From: an uncultured Muribaculaceae bacterium
GTDB taxonomy: Bacteria > Bacteroidota > Bacteroidia > Bacteroidales > Muribaculaceae
DNA: 10,734 nucleotides
Direction: 5' to 3'
NCBI GenBank assembly: GCA_947178235.1
Contig: CAMWXQ010000016.1
Location: forward strand, 1 to 10,734
Of this stretch, positions 1 through 7,771 are shown one piece after another (within the stretch, counting starts at the first letter, position 1; each line of letters starts with the position of its first letter). Both the position numbers and the translations under genes were made by a program. The notes under the pieces are model-generated. The model did no database searches. It was not told where the DNA came from and saw only the letters and a program-made list of their open reading frames with translations.

Positions 1-1011
1 CTCGTGGAGGTACTTGTTTGCGAGGCCCTCGTCGAAGTAGTGGTGGCGTGCGGGCACGGGGGTGTGGACGGTGTAGAGCGAGGAGGAGCGGACAACCTCG
101 AGAGCGGTGTTGAAGTCGAGACCCTTCTCCTGGACGTAGTCAGCGAGAAGCTGGAGGTTGAGCAGGGCTGCGTGACCCTCGTTGGCGTGATAAATGGTGT
201 GGTTGATGCCGAGTTTCTTGAGGGCGAGCACACCGCCGATGCCGAGGAGGTACTCCTGCTTGATGCGGTTCTCCCAGTCGCCGCCGTAGAGCTTGTGGGT
301 GATGGGGCGGTCAAACTCGGAGTTCATGTCGAAGTCGGTGTCGAGCAGGTAGAGCTTCATGCGGCCCACGTTCACGCGCCAGATGTGCGAGTAGACGATG
401 CGCTCGGGGAAGGGCACTTCGAGAATCATGGGGTGACCGTTCTCGTCGAGCACCTGCTCGATGGGGAGCTGGTTGAAGTTCTGGGGCTCGTAGTTGGCTA
501 TCTGATGACCATCGACGCTGAGCGACTGGGTGAAGTAGCCGTAGCGGTAGAGGAAGCCGATGGCGGTCATGTCGACGCGCGAGTCAGATGCCTCCTTGAT
601 GTAGTCGCCGGCGAGGACGCCGAGACCACCGGAATAGATTTTGAGACAGTTGCACAGACCGTACTCCATCGAGAAGTAGGATACGGAGGGGATGTCGGTG
701 CGCATGGGCTCGGCCATGTAAGCCTTGAACATCTCTTCGACGTGGGCAAGGCGGTCCATCATGTCCTTGTCGGCCATGATCTCTTGCAGACGCTCGGATG
801 AGAGCTGTTGGAGCAGCATCACAGGGTTCTCGCCTGTGGCGCGCCAGATGTCGCGGTCGAGGTCACGGAAGAGGTTCTTGGCCTCGCTGTTCCAGACCCA
901 CCAGAGGTTGCGGGAGATGGTTTCGAGCGGTTTCAATGCTTCGGGGAGCTGGGCCTTGACGGTGAGGTCGCGCCACTGGGGAGCATTGGTGTTACTTACA
1001 GGTATTTTCAT
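1..1011 (-). CDS. glgP: Alpha-glucan (glycogen) phosphorylase, GT35, N-terminal part
   Basis: This is the N-terminal 337 residues of a GT35 phosphorylase, and the gene continues past the left edge. The family releases glucose-1-phosphate from alpha-1,4-glucan ends using phosphate and pyridoxal phosphate, in the cytoplasm. Visible family motifs are YFSMEYG (residues 112-118), [18 protein letters not shown] (126-143), HANEGHA (275-281) and VHTPVPA (315-321). An N-terminal WWVWN stretch near residue 38 is typical of the bacterial/archaeal glucan phosphorylase branch (TIGR02094-like, about 850 residues) rather than the classical muscle or MalP type. The PLP-lysine region lies outside the window. 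The ATG at 1011 is the first in frame and places the family N-terminus correctly; no Shine-Dalgarno is visible, as usual in Bacteroidota. It lies 141 bases downstream of the glycogen synthase on the same strand, so the pair may be co-transcribed for glycogen turnover. Family assignment is firm; maltodextrin versus glycogen preference is not visible. Confidence 0.93.
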   Translation of the reverse strand, partial: MKIPVSNTNAPQWRDLTVKAQLPEALKPLETISRNLWWVWNSEAKNLFRDLDRDIWRATGENPVMLLQQLSSERLQEIMADKDMMDRLAHVEEMFKAYMAEPMRTDIPSVSYFSMEYGLCNCLKIYSGGLGVLAGDYIKEASDSRVDMTAIGFLYRYGYFTQSLSVDGHQIANYEPQNFNQLPIEQVLDENGHPMILEVPFPERIVYSHIWRVNVGRMKLYLLDTDFDMNSEFDRPITHKLYGGDWENRIKQEYLLGIGGVLALKKLGINHTIYHANEGHAALLNLQLLADYVQEKGLDFNTALEVVRSSSLYTVHTPVPARHHYFDEGLANKYLHE

Positions 1012-1045
1012 ATGAAATTGTTGAGAGTAATTTTAGATGGAAAGT

Positions 1046-1072
1046 CCGCGGGCCCATCTGTGGGCGCGGCGG
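1046..1072 (-). other. Possible hairpin in the glgP leader
   Basis: The gap between the glycogen synthase and glgP contains an imperfect GC-rich hairpin: GCCCA (1052-1056) pairs with TGGGC (1061-1065) around a four-base loop, and the stem extends outward with one mismatch and one bulge. On the minus strand no T run follows, so it does not look like an intrinsic terminator. A 10-bp direct repeat GCGCGGCGGG (1064-1073 and 1096-1105) flanks an AT-rich patch in the same gap. I see no TAnnTTTG box here, so glgP may depend on read-through from the synthase gene. GC richness alone could produce such a hairpin. Confidence 0.25.
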
Positions 1073-1152
1073 GTGTAAGAACCAATATATTAAACGCGCG
1101 GCGGGGGTGGGTTATTGCATGGACGGGATGTTAAATCGCCCCGCCGGGGGTG

Positions 1153-2868
1153 TCACTTACGCGCGGCGGCCGCGGCGGTGGCCCCGGCATAGGCGCGTTC
1201 GTAGTAGCTGATGAAGTTTGCCCACGATGCTGCGTCGGCTGTGCGGCGGGCGGCTGTGGATATGCGCTTGCGCTCCTTGGGCCCCACGCCGGTGAGGAAA
1301 CGGAGCGAGTTTGCGATGTTGGCCACAACGTCGTGGTAGTTTGCGTCGCCGCGGCCGATGACATTCACGCCGCAGTCGTCGAAACTGTTCTCGAACGATT
1401 CGAGCACCCACTGGCCGAATCCCGAGAGGGATGTGGTGACAGTGGGCACACCGAAGGCGACGCTCTCGAGCGGGGTGTATCCCCAGGGCTCGTAATAGGA
1501 GGGGAACACCGTGGCGTCGGCGCCGATGAGAAGGTCGTAGTACGGGAGATTGAAGATTCCGTCGGTGCCGTTGAGGTAGCAGGGCACATATATGACACTG
1601 ACGCGGGGGTCGACGGAGCAGAATCCGAGCTGACGTATGCGGCAGATGACGGGATCCGAATCGGGATTGTTGAGCGTATGGGTGATGACCGGCTCGGCGA
1701 GGGGGGTGTCGAAGAGGGTTTCGGCTCCGTCGAGGCGGGCACGCAGCTCGGCGCGGGGGTCGCGGCACCATGCGGGGACCATGACATAGGCGATGACCTT
1801 GCGGTCGGCACCGATGTGGCGCAGGCGGTCGGCGACGTCGAGGAAGATGTCGATGCCCTTGTTGCGGTACTCGCAGCGGCCCGATGTGATGACCACGAAG
1901 GCCGAGTCGTCATACTCGTTGCCGGTGAGGGCCGAGGCGGTGGAGATGAGGGCCTTGCGGGCCACGGCGCGGGCCTCGTCGAACTTCTTTGCCGAGGGGA
2001 CGAAGTTCTTCTCGAATCCGTTGGGGGTCACGACGTCGGGACGGCGTTCGAGCAGCTGCTCACACTCGCGGGCGGTGATCTCGCTCACGGTGGTGAAGAC
2101 GTCGGCCTGGTGTGCGGCAGCCTTTTCGAGCGAGTGCTTGGCCTCCATGTTGAGCTCGCGGGCCATCTGGTCGCCGTTGTAGTTGGGCATCTGGTCGTAG
2201 AGGGGCTTGTTGTTGCCACAGATGCTGCGGCCTATGCTCGTTGCGTGGGTGGTGAAGGCTGTGGCCACATGGGGGAGTTTCCATTTGACGTACAGTAGAC
2301 CCATGCCTGTGGTCCACTCGTCGAAGTGGGCCACTACGTCGAACTTCACCTTCTTGGCGCGGCCGCGCTGGCTGGGCTTGCGAACGGCGTCGGCGGGGAG
2401 GCCGTACCCGGAAGCGAGTATAGACTCGATGACGATGCCCGAGGCGTGGGCGAAGGCACACCCCTCGTCATAGTCGCCGTAGGCGTGGAGCGAGTCGACA
2501 CCGAAGCGGTTCCACATCTCGCCGTAGAACTCATCCTTGACGGCATACATGCCGTCGAACTTGACGAGGACGGCGATGGGGCGGCCGGGAATCTCCCAAC
2601 GGCCCACGCGGACGGCTACGCCGTCGGGGAGGCTGGCCGTGGAGGCCCAGGCGGTGAGGCCGGGGACATTGCACTCCGTGAACCAGGGGGACGGTGTCTC
2701 GGCGGTCCATACGTCGGGGCCGATGAAGACGGTCTTGTCCTTGTTGAGCTTTTGGAGTGTCTTCGCTTTTGTCGAAAGTACGGTGTAGATACCTCCTATC
2801 TTGTTGCACACCTCCCAGCTTACTTCAAAAAGCAGATCTGGAAGCTGTGTGGCGGAACTATTGTCCAT
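1153..2868 (-). CDS. Glycogen synthase, GT3 family (animal/fungal type)
   Basis: The 571-residue product belongs to glycosyltransferase family GT3, the eukaryote-like glycogen synthases that use UDP-glucose to extend alpha-1,4-glucan, unlike the usual bacterial ADP-glucose GlgA (GT5). It starts with the hallmark FEVSWEVCNKIGGIYTVLST (14-33). Other GT3 hallmarks are HFDEW, FTTHATSIGRSICG, VVTPNGFEKNFV, GRCEYRNKGIDIF and FPSYYEPWGYTPLE. The E-x7-E pair of the retaining GT-B active site is E460/E468. It is shorter than the roughly 700-residue eukaryotic enzymes and lacks their long phosphorylated tails. A basic stretch near the C-terminus (KERKRIS...ARR) lies where eukaryotic enzymes carry the glucose-6-phosphate-sensing arginines, but only some basic residues are kept, so allostery is uncertain. 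The ATG at 2868 fits the family N-terminus. It is followed by glgP on the same strand. Some annotation pipelines would label it glgA, which would be misleading because it is not GT5. Confidence 0.95.
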   Translation of the reverse strand: MDNSSATQLPDLLFEVSWEVCNKIGGIYTVLSTKAKTLQKLNKDKTVFIGPDVWTAETPSPWFTECNVPGLTAWASTASLPDGVAVRVGRWEIPGRPIAVLVKFDGMYAVKDEFYGEMWNRFGVDSLHAYGDYDEGCAFAHASGIVIESILASGYGLPADAVRKPSQRGRAKKVKFDVVAHFDEWTTGMGLLYVKWKLPHVATAFTTHATSIGRSICGNNKPLYDQMPNYNGDQMARELNMEAKHSLEKAAAHQADVFTTVSEITARECEQLLERRPDVVTPNGFEKNFVPSAKKFDEARAVARKALISTASALTGNEYDDSAFVVITSGRCEYRNKGIDIFLDVADRLRHIGADRKVIAYVMVPAWCRDPRAELRARLDGAETLFDTPLAEPVITHTLNNPDSDPVICRIRQLGFCSVDPRVSVIYVPCYLNGTDGIFNLPYYDLLIGADATVFPSYYEPWGYTPLESVAFGVPTVTTSLSGFGQWVLESFENSFDDCGVNVIGRGDANYHDVVANIANSLRFLTGVGPKERKRISTAARRTADAASWANFISYYERAYAGATAAAAARK

Positions 2869-2899
2869 TTTCTCTTATCTTTGTTTCAATTTCGAGGTG

Positions 2900-2907
2900 C
2901 AAAGGTA
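2900..2907 (-). promoter_or_regulatory. -7 box of the glycogen synthase promoter
   Basis: On the minus strand the sequence reads GCTTACCTTTGCAC, with a perfect Bacteroidota -7 box TACCTTTG (TAnnTTTG) ending 31 bases before the synthase ATG. That would give a leader of about 25 nucleotides. No TTTG -33 element lies at the expected 19-21 base spacing; a T7 tract lies just upstream instead. The core is nearly identical to the palindromic promoters in front of recO and the glycosidase. Confidence 0.55.
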
Positions 2908-3000
2908 AGCAAAAAAATCGGATTAAGTCGCATAAGGGTTGAAAAATCATTACATTGCCTCGGCCGGAAGCCACTGGGAGGGGTGTGCGGGGGTCGGCGG

Positions 3001-3969
3001 TCAACCGAAGTGCAGTGTGTCGCGTCTGAGACCGCGCATATAGTCGGCGGCGGCCATGCGGCGTTTGCCGGGGGCTTGGAGGGTCAGAATCTCGATGAGC
3101 CCATCACCCGTGGCCGCGAGCAGGCGTCCGTCGACGAGGCGCGCTGTGGCCTCGGGGATGTCGGCCTCGGGGATGCCGGCGAGCGAGGTGGAGAGTATCT
3201 TCATCTCGCCGACGGTGCCGTCGTCGAGGGTGACGGGAGTCCATGCTCCGGGATAGGGGGCGAGGCCGCGGACATGATTGTGAACCTCGCGCGCAGACCG
3301 CGACCAGTCGATGCGGCAGTCCTCGTGGAAAATCTTCGGGGCGGGTGTGGGTTCGACACCACCCGTGAGCTCGTCCTGGGGGACAGTGCGGAGTGTCCCG
3401 GCAACGATGTCGCCGATGGTCTTGACGGTGAGGCGGGCGCCGATGGCCATGAGGCGGTCATGCACGTCGCCCGCGGTATCGTCGGGGCCTACGGGGATGC
3501 TCTCGCGGTCGATGATGTCTCCGGTGTCGATCTCATGTTTGAGGAAGAAGGTCGTGACGCCGGTCTCGGTGTCGCCGTTCATGACCGCGCGGTTGATGGG
3601 GGCAGCCCCGCGATAGAGGGGGAGGAGCGAGCCGTGGAGGTTGAACGTGCCCATCGGAGGCATCGACCATACGACCTCGGGGAGCATACGGAAGGCAATA
3701 ACCACAAAGAGGTCGGCATCGAGCGAGCGGAGCTGATCGACAAACTCAGGGTCTTTGAGGCGCACGGGCTGCATGAGGGTGAGGCCGTGGGCCACGGCAA
3801 ACTCCTTGACGGGGGACTGGTACATCTTGTGGCCGCGGCCCGCGGGCTTGTCGGGCATGGTGACGACGCCGACGACGTTGTACCCGGCTTCGGTGATGGC
3901 ACGGAGGCTCTCGACGGCAAACTCGGGGGTACCGAAAAAGACTATGCGGAGATCTGACTTGGTGGGCAT
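3001..3969 (-). CDS. fmt: Methionyl-tRNA formyltransferase
   Basis: The 322-residue protein formylates the amino group of methionyl-tRNA(fMet) using 10-formyl-tetrahydrofolate, giving the initiator tRNA for translation in the cytoplasm. It has the usual length and two-domain layout: an N-terminal formyltransferase Rossmann-like domain (about 7-186) opening with RIVFFGTPEFAV, and a C-terminal OB-like tRNA-binding domain (about 212-315). Catalytic residues are present: N110 and H112 in FNLHGSLLPLYRGAAPIN, and D148 in the DTGDII motif, matching E. coli N108/H110/D146. The ATG at 3969 places the first beta strand directly after seven residues, as in the family. It lies 70 bases downstream of porU on the same strand, separated by a 9-bp tandem repeat. 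It is not functionally linked to porU or to the glycogen genes, and no recognisable promoter box lies directly upstream. Confidence 0.97.
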   Translation of the reverse strand: MPTKSDLRIVFFGTPEFAVESLRAITEAGYNVVGVVTMPDKPAGRGHKMYQSPVKEFAVAHGLTLMQPVRLKDPEFVDQLRSLDADLFVVIAFRMLPEVVWSMPPMGTFNLHGSLLPLYRGAAPINRAVMNGDTETGVTTFFLKHEIDTGDIIDRESIPVGPDDTAGDVHDRLMAIGARLTVKTIGDIVAGTLRTVPQDELTGGVEPTPAPKIFHEDCRIDWSRSAREVHNHVRGLAPYPGAWTPVTLDDGTVGEMKILSTSLAGIPEADIPEATARLVDGRLLAATGDGLIEILTLQAPGKRRMAAADYMRGLRRDTLHFG

Positions 3970-3984
3970 GGGGGTATATCTAAG

Positions 3985-4029
3985 TAGCTATGATAGCTAT
4001 AATAGCTATGATAGCTAATATAGCTTATC
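3985..4029. repeat. Five-copy 9-bp tandem repeat (TAGCTATGA-like)
   Basis: Five consecutive 9-base units can be read on the plus strand: TAGCTATGA, TAGCTATAA, TAGCTATGA, TAGCTAATA and TAGCTTATC. The first three are nearly identical and the last two have decayed. Each unit begins with TAGCT, and the first four contain the palindromic core TAGCTA. The array fills most of the 70-base gap between the end of porU and the start of fmt and is much more AT-rich than its surroundings. It sits in what would be the fmt leader or the porU-fmt spacer, so copy-number change could alter coupling of the two genes. It is a microsatellite-like array, not CRISPR. Confidence 0.85.
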
Positions 4030-4039
4030 TGGGAATTTC

Positions 4040-7000
4040 TCAATTCTTCTTCACCACTGTGAACTTCACTTCGGGGGTGGAGGAGTAGTTGAGGAAGGAG
4101 GTCACGAGGAGCGAGGCGGTGTAGGTGCCGTCGGCGACCGGGGAGCCCGAGGCTGTGCGGAGATCCCATGCGTAGGGGAGCGTGGGGTCGGCGACGGAGT
4201 GTACGGTGTTGCCCGCGGCATCGCGGATGACGAGGCGTGTGGCGCGGGTATCGGCATGGTTGCTCTCCATAGCGAACTCGACGGCGTCACGCACGAGCTC
4301 GGTGTCGACGGCGAGAGTGGCCGTGAGGCCGGCCGACTCGACCTGGAACGAGAGGGTGCGCACGGACGTGTTGCCGGCATTGTCGGTGGCCGTGACCGAA
4401 ATCTCGTGGAATCCGTCAGTGAGGTCAGAGAGCTTGCGGTCGAGCACCGATGTGCCCGAGCCGTCGGGTCGCAGGCTGTATGCGGCACCCTTGATCTCGA
4501 CGCCGTCGAGGGCGATGCGCGGCATACGCGAGATCGAGGAGCGGTCCATGAGAACGCCGCTCGCGGCATCGGAGAGCTCGACGTGGAGCAGTGGCGAGGG
4601 CCCCGTGATCTCTCCGTCGGTCATATTCGGAGAGTCGAGCCAGACGGTGATCTCGGGTGCGGCGGAATCCGCGACGGCAGGGGTACTCCCCTTGGTGTCG
4701 GTGATGGTGAACGATGTCGAGCCGCCCGTGGCGATGCGTCCGTCCGAGGAGACGGCATAGAGATTGATGCGGTTGGGGGCGATGGTGTCGGGGAGCGGCG
4801 GGATGGCGGTCACGGTCCATCGGCCGGCCTTGACCTTGGCGGTGAACTCGCCGCACTGGTTGTCGTCGACCTTCACGGGGTCGTGCCCGGCTCCCTTGTC
4901 CGAGCTATCGGGAGAAGCGGGGAGGTAAAGGCGCGATGGCTTGTAGAGCGTCAGCGTGACGATGCCGTCGAAGCTCGTGTCCACCGACCCGTCGGCAGCC
5001 TTGATGACACCGCCGATCTCGACAGGCGCGAGGGCAGGGAGCGTGCGGTCGGAGAGTTGGGGGAGATTCGTGCCACGCACCGTCGATATGGCCGCCGTGC
5101 CCGAGGGGACGCGCGCGGGGAGCGCAGGGTCGCCGAGGAAGTTGAAGCAGAAATTGTTCACGACCTGGTCGCGGACGGCGGCGGTGTTCGTCATGGCGTG
5201 CGAATTGTTGAGAGCCGCAGTGTAGATGTCGCCGAGGGTCATGCCCGGTGTGGCCGTCGCGAGGGCGTGTGCAAACTGATTGTTGAGTACATGGTTGCAG
5301 TTCATGTACACCTCGCGCGAGGATGCGATGACGGCGATGGGGCCGTGGCGCATGGCATTGAAGCTTGACGCCCAGCTCTCCGAGTCGAGGTCGATGGGGC
5401 CTGTGTCACACCCGGCGAGGAAGAAGATGGGGAGAGTGTTGAACGACGTGGCCGACTTGAACCAGGAGAGCAGCATGCGGTCACTGAACAGGCCATTGTG
5501 GGTCGAATGGCCCGAGTAGTTGATGAATCCGATATTGCCGGGCATACGGCGTGATATATACGACTTGGCGGCCTCGGATGTGAAGTTGCCGTTCGGGAGC
5601 GTCTTGATCTCGAACATCGTCTCCGAGCCGTTGTGGATTGTCATCAGCGGATTGGCCTCGGACAGGATGTTGCCGACCGAGATCATGGCGTCCGTGTGTG
5701 CGTACGCATCGCCGAGACAGCCGATGAGCATGGCCTCGTCACAGCGTCCCGCCATCGTGGGGTCCTGGAGATAGGCGATGCACTTGTCCACGAAGTCCGC
5801 GGCCTCGGCGGGGGTCTTCACGAGCGCGCGTCCGACATTGACGGTCACGGGGATGTTCGGGATGGTGACGCGGTCCGTATGCTTGTCGGTGATTATACCA
5901 TAATATATATCGCCGGTGTGGTTCTTGGAGTTGTACCGGTCCTCGTCGATGTTCTCGGTCTGTATGCTGACCACTCTGAACGGGTCGAGCTTCTCGCCGC
6001 GGGCAAGCCCGCAGTGCTGCCCCATGCCCATGAGCAGGAGGTGGCGCAGGGGGCGGTCGCCGCGGGTGGCGAGCATATTGACCATACGGCGCAGGCCGTT
6101 TGGGTGGTATGCGCCGGACGAGAACTCGTTGAACACCTCATCTTGGGTCACGACGGCCACTTCGAGCCCCTGCATGGTGCGGTGGGCCTCGGCCAGACGC
6201 TCGGCCTCGACGCGGAAGTTGTCGGCGGCCACGATGAGCATGTCCACCGACGGCATGGCGTGGAGGTTCTGTGCGGCGACCTCACCCTCGGGCTCGGGCT
6301 CGGGGATGAGCGCCGAGGGCACGAAGGCGGCAATCTTGCTCGACTGACGGTTGTTGGGGTTGGGCACAACCCTCGCGGTACCCTCGCCGTCCGCGCGGTC
6401 GATGCCGAGAGCGACGGGGGTGCGGGGGACGGTGACATCCCACACCACGAGCCCCTCGGGTGCGCCGTACATCTCCATGACATCCTCGGGCCATACGTTG
6501 TAGAGGTCCCAGAGGGCGGGGAGCGAGGCGAGGTTGTTCGAGCGCTCGCAGCGCAGGGTCATGTGTTCGAGGGCGAGGTATCCGAAGTCACCCCCGGGGT
6601 CGGAGAATGTGACTTCGAGATGCCCGGGGTGTGTCGAGATGTCGTACTGGTTCTGTCCCGAGGCCACATACTCGACGTTGGGGCTCGATGTCCCGCGTAT
6701 GCCCGTGTGGGTGCCCACGACGTCGGCCTTTACCCCCTGCCCGAATGCGATCTGGGGCGAATAGCGGTTCATGTCATAGGGGAGCCCGACGTAGCGGTAG
6801 ACGAACACAGGCTTGGAGACGCAGTCCGCAAGCGACCATCTCTCGGTGACCGAGGGATGGAGGATGTCGATCGGGGGCGAATAGGTGAGCACACCCGTGC
6901 GCTGGGGGGTGTCGCGGTGATAGCGTCGGCGGTCGACGCTGAGGTGCGAGGTCACGACCGTGGGCCCCTCGTCGCCGATGCCGTCGGGTTCGAGGTATGG

Positions 7001-7453
7001 GACAGCCTCAATCTCGGGCGAGATGATGCCGGGGCGGTCGGTGATGAAATAGTACGAGTCCGACGAGAAGCGGTTGATGTGCTCTTCGGGGACAGTCTTG
7101 CTTGCGTTGGGGACGAGGCGCATGGCACCCTCGGCGTAGAAGTATATGGCATCCGCGGTGCGCATCACGGCCACGGGTGGGAGGTCGTCGGGGGCGGTGT
7201 CGAGCGAGTGGGCACGCTCGACGCTGCCGTAGCCCGAGACGGAGACCCGCGACGGGTCGGCGAAACCCATCGCGGCGAGCGTGGCATTGGATAGGCGGTA
7301 GACACCGGTGGTGTCTACGCGGACCTTGACCCAGCGTCCGTCGGAGAGTACAGAGGATGGATTGAAGCTCAGGCCCCACGCCGCCACAGGGGCGAGGGCC
7401 AGGAGTATCCCGGAGACAAGACGCCTCAGAGAGGAGGGAATGAGGATTGGCAT
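4040..7453 (-). CDS. porU: PorU-like T9SS sortase, C25 (gingipain-type) cysteine peptidase
   Basis: The 1137-residue protein has the length and architecture of PorU, the surface sortase that removes C-terminal sorting domains from type IX cargo and attaches the cargo to the cell surface. An N-terminal signal peptide (about 1-28, hydrophobic core SGILLALAPVAAWG) is followed by a long beta-rich region. The C25 peptidase domain runs from about 405 (MLIVAADNF) to about 785. The likely catalytic pair is H649 in INYSGHSTHNG and C682 in FFLAGCDTG. Their 33-residue spacing matches gingipain R (H211/C244). Beyond this come Ig-like segments and a C-terminal FlgD-type Ig module (near 1097, AWDLRTASGSPVADGTYTAS). 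The histidine motif reads GHS where gingipains have GHG. The gene lies between tRNA-Leu and fmt on the same strand; no consensus promoter is visible in the 145 bases directly upstream. A secreted C25 protease other than the sortase is possible but less likely given the length, the single catalytic domain and the FlgD-like end. Confidence 0.88.
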   Translation of the reverse strand: MPILIPSSLRRLVSGILLALAPVAAWGLSFNPSSVLSDGRWVKVRVDTTGVYRLSNATLAAMGFADPSRVSVSGYGSVERAHSLDTAPDDLPPVAVMRTADAIYFYAEGAMRLVPNASKTVPEEHINRFSSDSYYFITDRPGIISPEIEAVPYLEPDGIGDEGPTVVTSHLSVDRRRYHRDTPQRTGVLTYSPPIDILHPSVTERWSLADCVSKPVFVYRYVGLPYDMNRYSPQIAFGQGVKADVVGTHTGIRGTSSPNVEYVASGQNQYDISTHPGHLEVTFSDPGGDFGYLALEHMTLRCERSNNLASLPALWDLYNVWPEDVMEMYGAPEGLVVWDVTVPRTPVALGIDRADGEGTARVVPNPNNRQSSKIAAFVPSALIPEPEPEGEVAAQNLHAMPSVDMLIVAADNFRVEAERLAEAHRTMQGLEVAVVTQDEVFNEFSSGAYHPNGLRRMVNMLATRGDRPLRHLLLMGMGQHCGLARGEKLDPFRVVSIQTENIDEDRYNSKNHTGDIYYGIITDKHTDRVTIPNIPVTVNVGRALVKTPAEAADFVDKCIAYLQDPTMAGRCDEAMLIGCLGDAYAHTDAMISVGNILSEANPLMTIHNGSETMFEIKTLPNGNFTSEAAKSYISRRMPGNIGFINYSGHSTHNGLFSDRMLLSWFKSATSFNTLPIFFLAGCDTGPIDLDSESWASSFNAMRHGPIAVIASSREVYMNCNHVLNNQFAHALATATPGMTLGDIYTAALNNSHAMTNTAAVRDQVVNNFCFNFLGDPALPARVPSGTAAISTVRGTNLPQLSDRTLPALAPVEIGGVIKAADGSVDTSFDGIVTLTLYKPSRLYLPASPDSSDKGAGHDPVKVDDNQCGEFTAKVKAGRWTVTAIPPLPDTIAPNRINLYAVSSDGRIATGGSTSFTITDTKGSTPAVADSAAPEITVWLDSPNMTDGEITGPSPLLHVELSDAASGVLMDRSSISRMPRIALDGVEIKGAAYSLRPDGSGTSVLDRKLSDLTDGFHEISVTATDNAGNTSVRTLSFQVESAGLTATLAVDTELVRDAVEFAMESNHADTRATRLVIRDAAGNTVHSVADPTLPYAWDLRTASGSPVADGTYTASLLVTSFLNYSSTPEVKFTVVKKN

Positions 7454-7522
7454 TTGGTATCGAAAATCGGCTTATGTGCCCCTCGGCGGGGCTGATGAGA
7501 GAGGTTTAGGTCTATGTGTCAG

Positions 7523-7595
7523 AGGCTCCCGCCTGTGGCGTCGGTTGGGATTGACCACATGTGGGAGCCCCGTCGGCTTGGATGGTCGGGAGCCT
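7523..7595. repeat. 9-bp inverted repeat plus 10-bp palindrome between tRNA-Leu and porU
   Basis: AGGCTCCCG (7523-7531) and CGGGAGCCT (7587-7595) are perfect reverse complements, 55 bases apart. Between them lies the perfect palindrome CCACATGTGG (7555-7564), and a third GGGAGCC copy at 7563-7569 could pair with the first arm instead. The structure starts four bases past the tRNA-Leu 3' end and fills most of the 145-base gap before porU. It could assist tRNA 3' processing or limit read-through into porU. There is no T run that would make it a classical intrinsic terminator. Function is inferred only. Confidence 0.5.
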
Positions 7596-7598
7596 TTG

Positions 7599-7682
7599 TG
7601 CTCGAAGCGGGACTCGAACCCGCACGGTCGCAATGACCAAAAGATTTTAAGTCTTTCGTGTCTACCATTCCACCATTCGAGC
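7599..7682 (-). tRNA. tRNA-Leu(UAA)
   Basis: An 84-base type II tRNA folds cleanly. The acceptor stem is GCTCGAA with TTCGAGC and discriminator A. The anticodon stem AAAGA/TCTTT encloses the loop CTTAAAA with anticodon TAA (bases 7649-7647), which reads UUA codons. The long variable arm GGTC-ATTGC-GACC is typical of leucine tRNAs, and the T arm GCGGG-TTCGAGT-CCCGC is perfect. CCA is not encoded; the bases after the discriminator are CAA. A consensus promoter lies about 25 bases upstream. No duplicated tRNA 3' end was seen nearby, so there is no sign that an integrative element uses it as an attachment site. Confidence 0.97.
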
Positions 7683-7707
7683 ATCCTCGGTGTCTTGAAG
7701 ACGGGTG

Positions 7708-7739
7708 CAAATTTATGCTTTTTTTTTGGTTCCACCAAA
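7708..7739 (-). promoter_or_regulatory. Promoter of tRNA-Leu (-33 and -7 elements)
   Basis: On the minus strand a -33 TTTG (7739-7736) is followed after exactly 20 bases by a -7 TAAATTTG (7715-7708), a full match to the Bacteroidota consensus TTTG-N19/21-TAnnTTTG. The spacer carries an A9 tract. Transcription would start near 7702, about 20 bases before the mature tRNA. The -33 element overlaps a small palindrome (TTTGGT-TCC-ACCAAA, 7725-7739). This is the only complete consensus promoter upstream of porU, so it may also feed porU by read-through. Confidence 0.8.
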
Positions 7740-7771
7740 TTTCAGCCGCTCCGATATATCCCAGCTTAGCG

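Noticed and set aside
2876..2883. Plus-strand TATCTTTG, a perfect -7 box
   Set aside because: It points into the intergenic region and antisense to fmt, has no TTTG at the right distance, and no plus-strand gene follows until about 8.4 kb.
3985..4029. Tandem repeats as a CRISPR array
   Set aside because: Units are 9 bp with no spacers, and there are no cas genes.
1150..7294. Long open frames on the plus strand opposite the glycogen synthase, fmt and porU (up to about 550 residues)
   Set aside because: They lie antisense to well-supported genes in GC-rich DNA, are full of low-complexity Gly/Val/Asp/Glu runs expected from reverse-complemented codons, and show no recognisable domain.
7599..7682. 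tRNA-Leu as an attachment site for an integrative element
   Set aside because: The AT-rich segment is on the 5' side of the tRNA; no integrase and no duplicated tRNA 3' end were seen.
7725..7739. Hairpin TTTGGT-TCC-ACCAAA next to a T9 run as a terminator of the GIY-YIG gene
   Set aside because: On the minus strand the hairpin is followed by A bases, and on the plus strand the T run comes before the hairpin, so neither strand has the hairpin-then-T arrangement. It overlaps the tRNA promoter -33 element instead.
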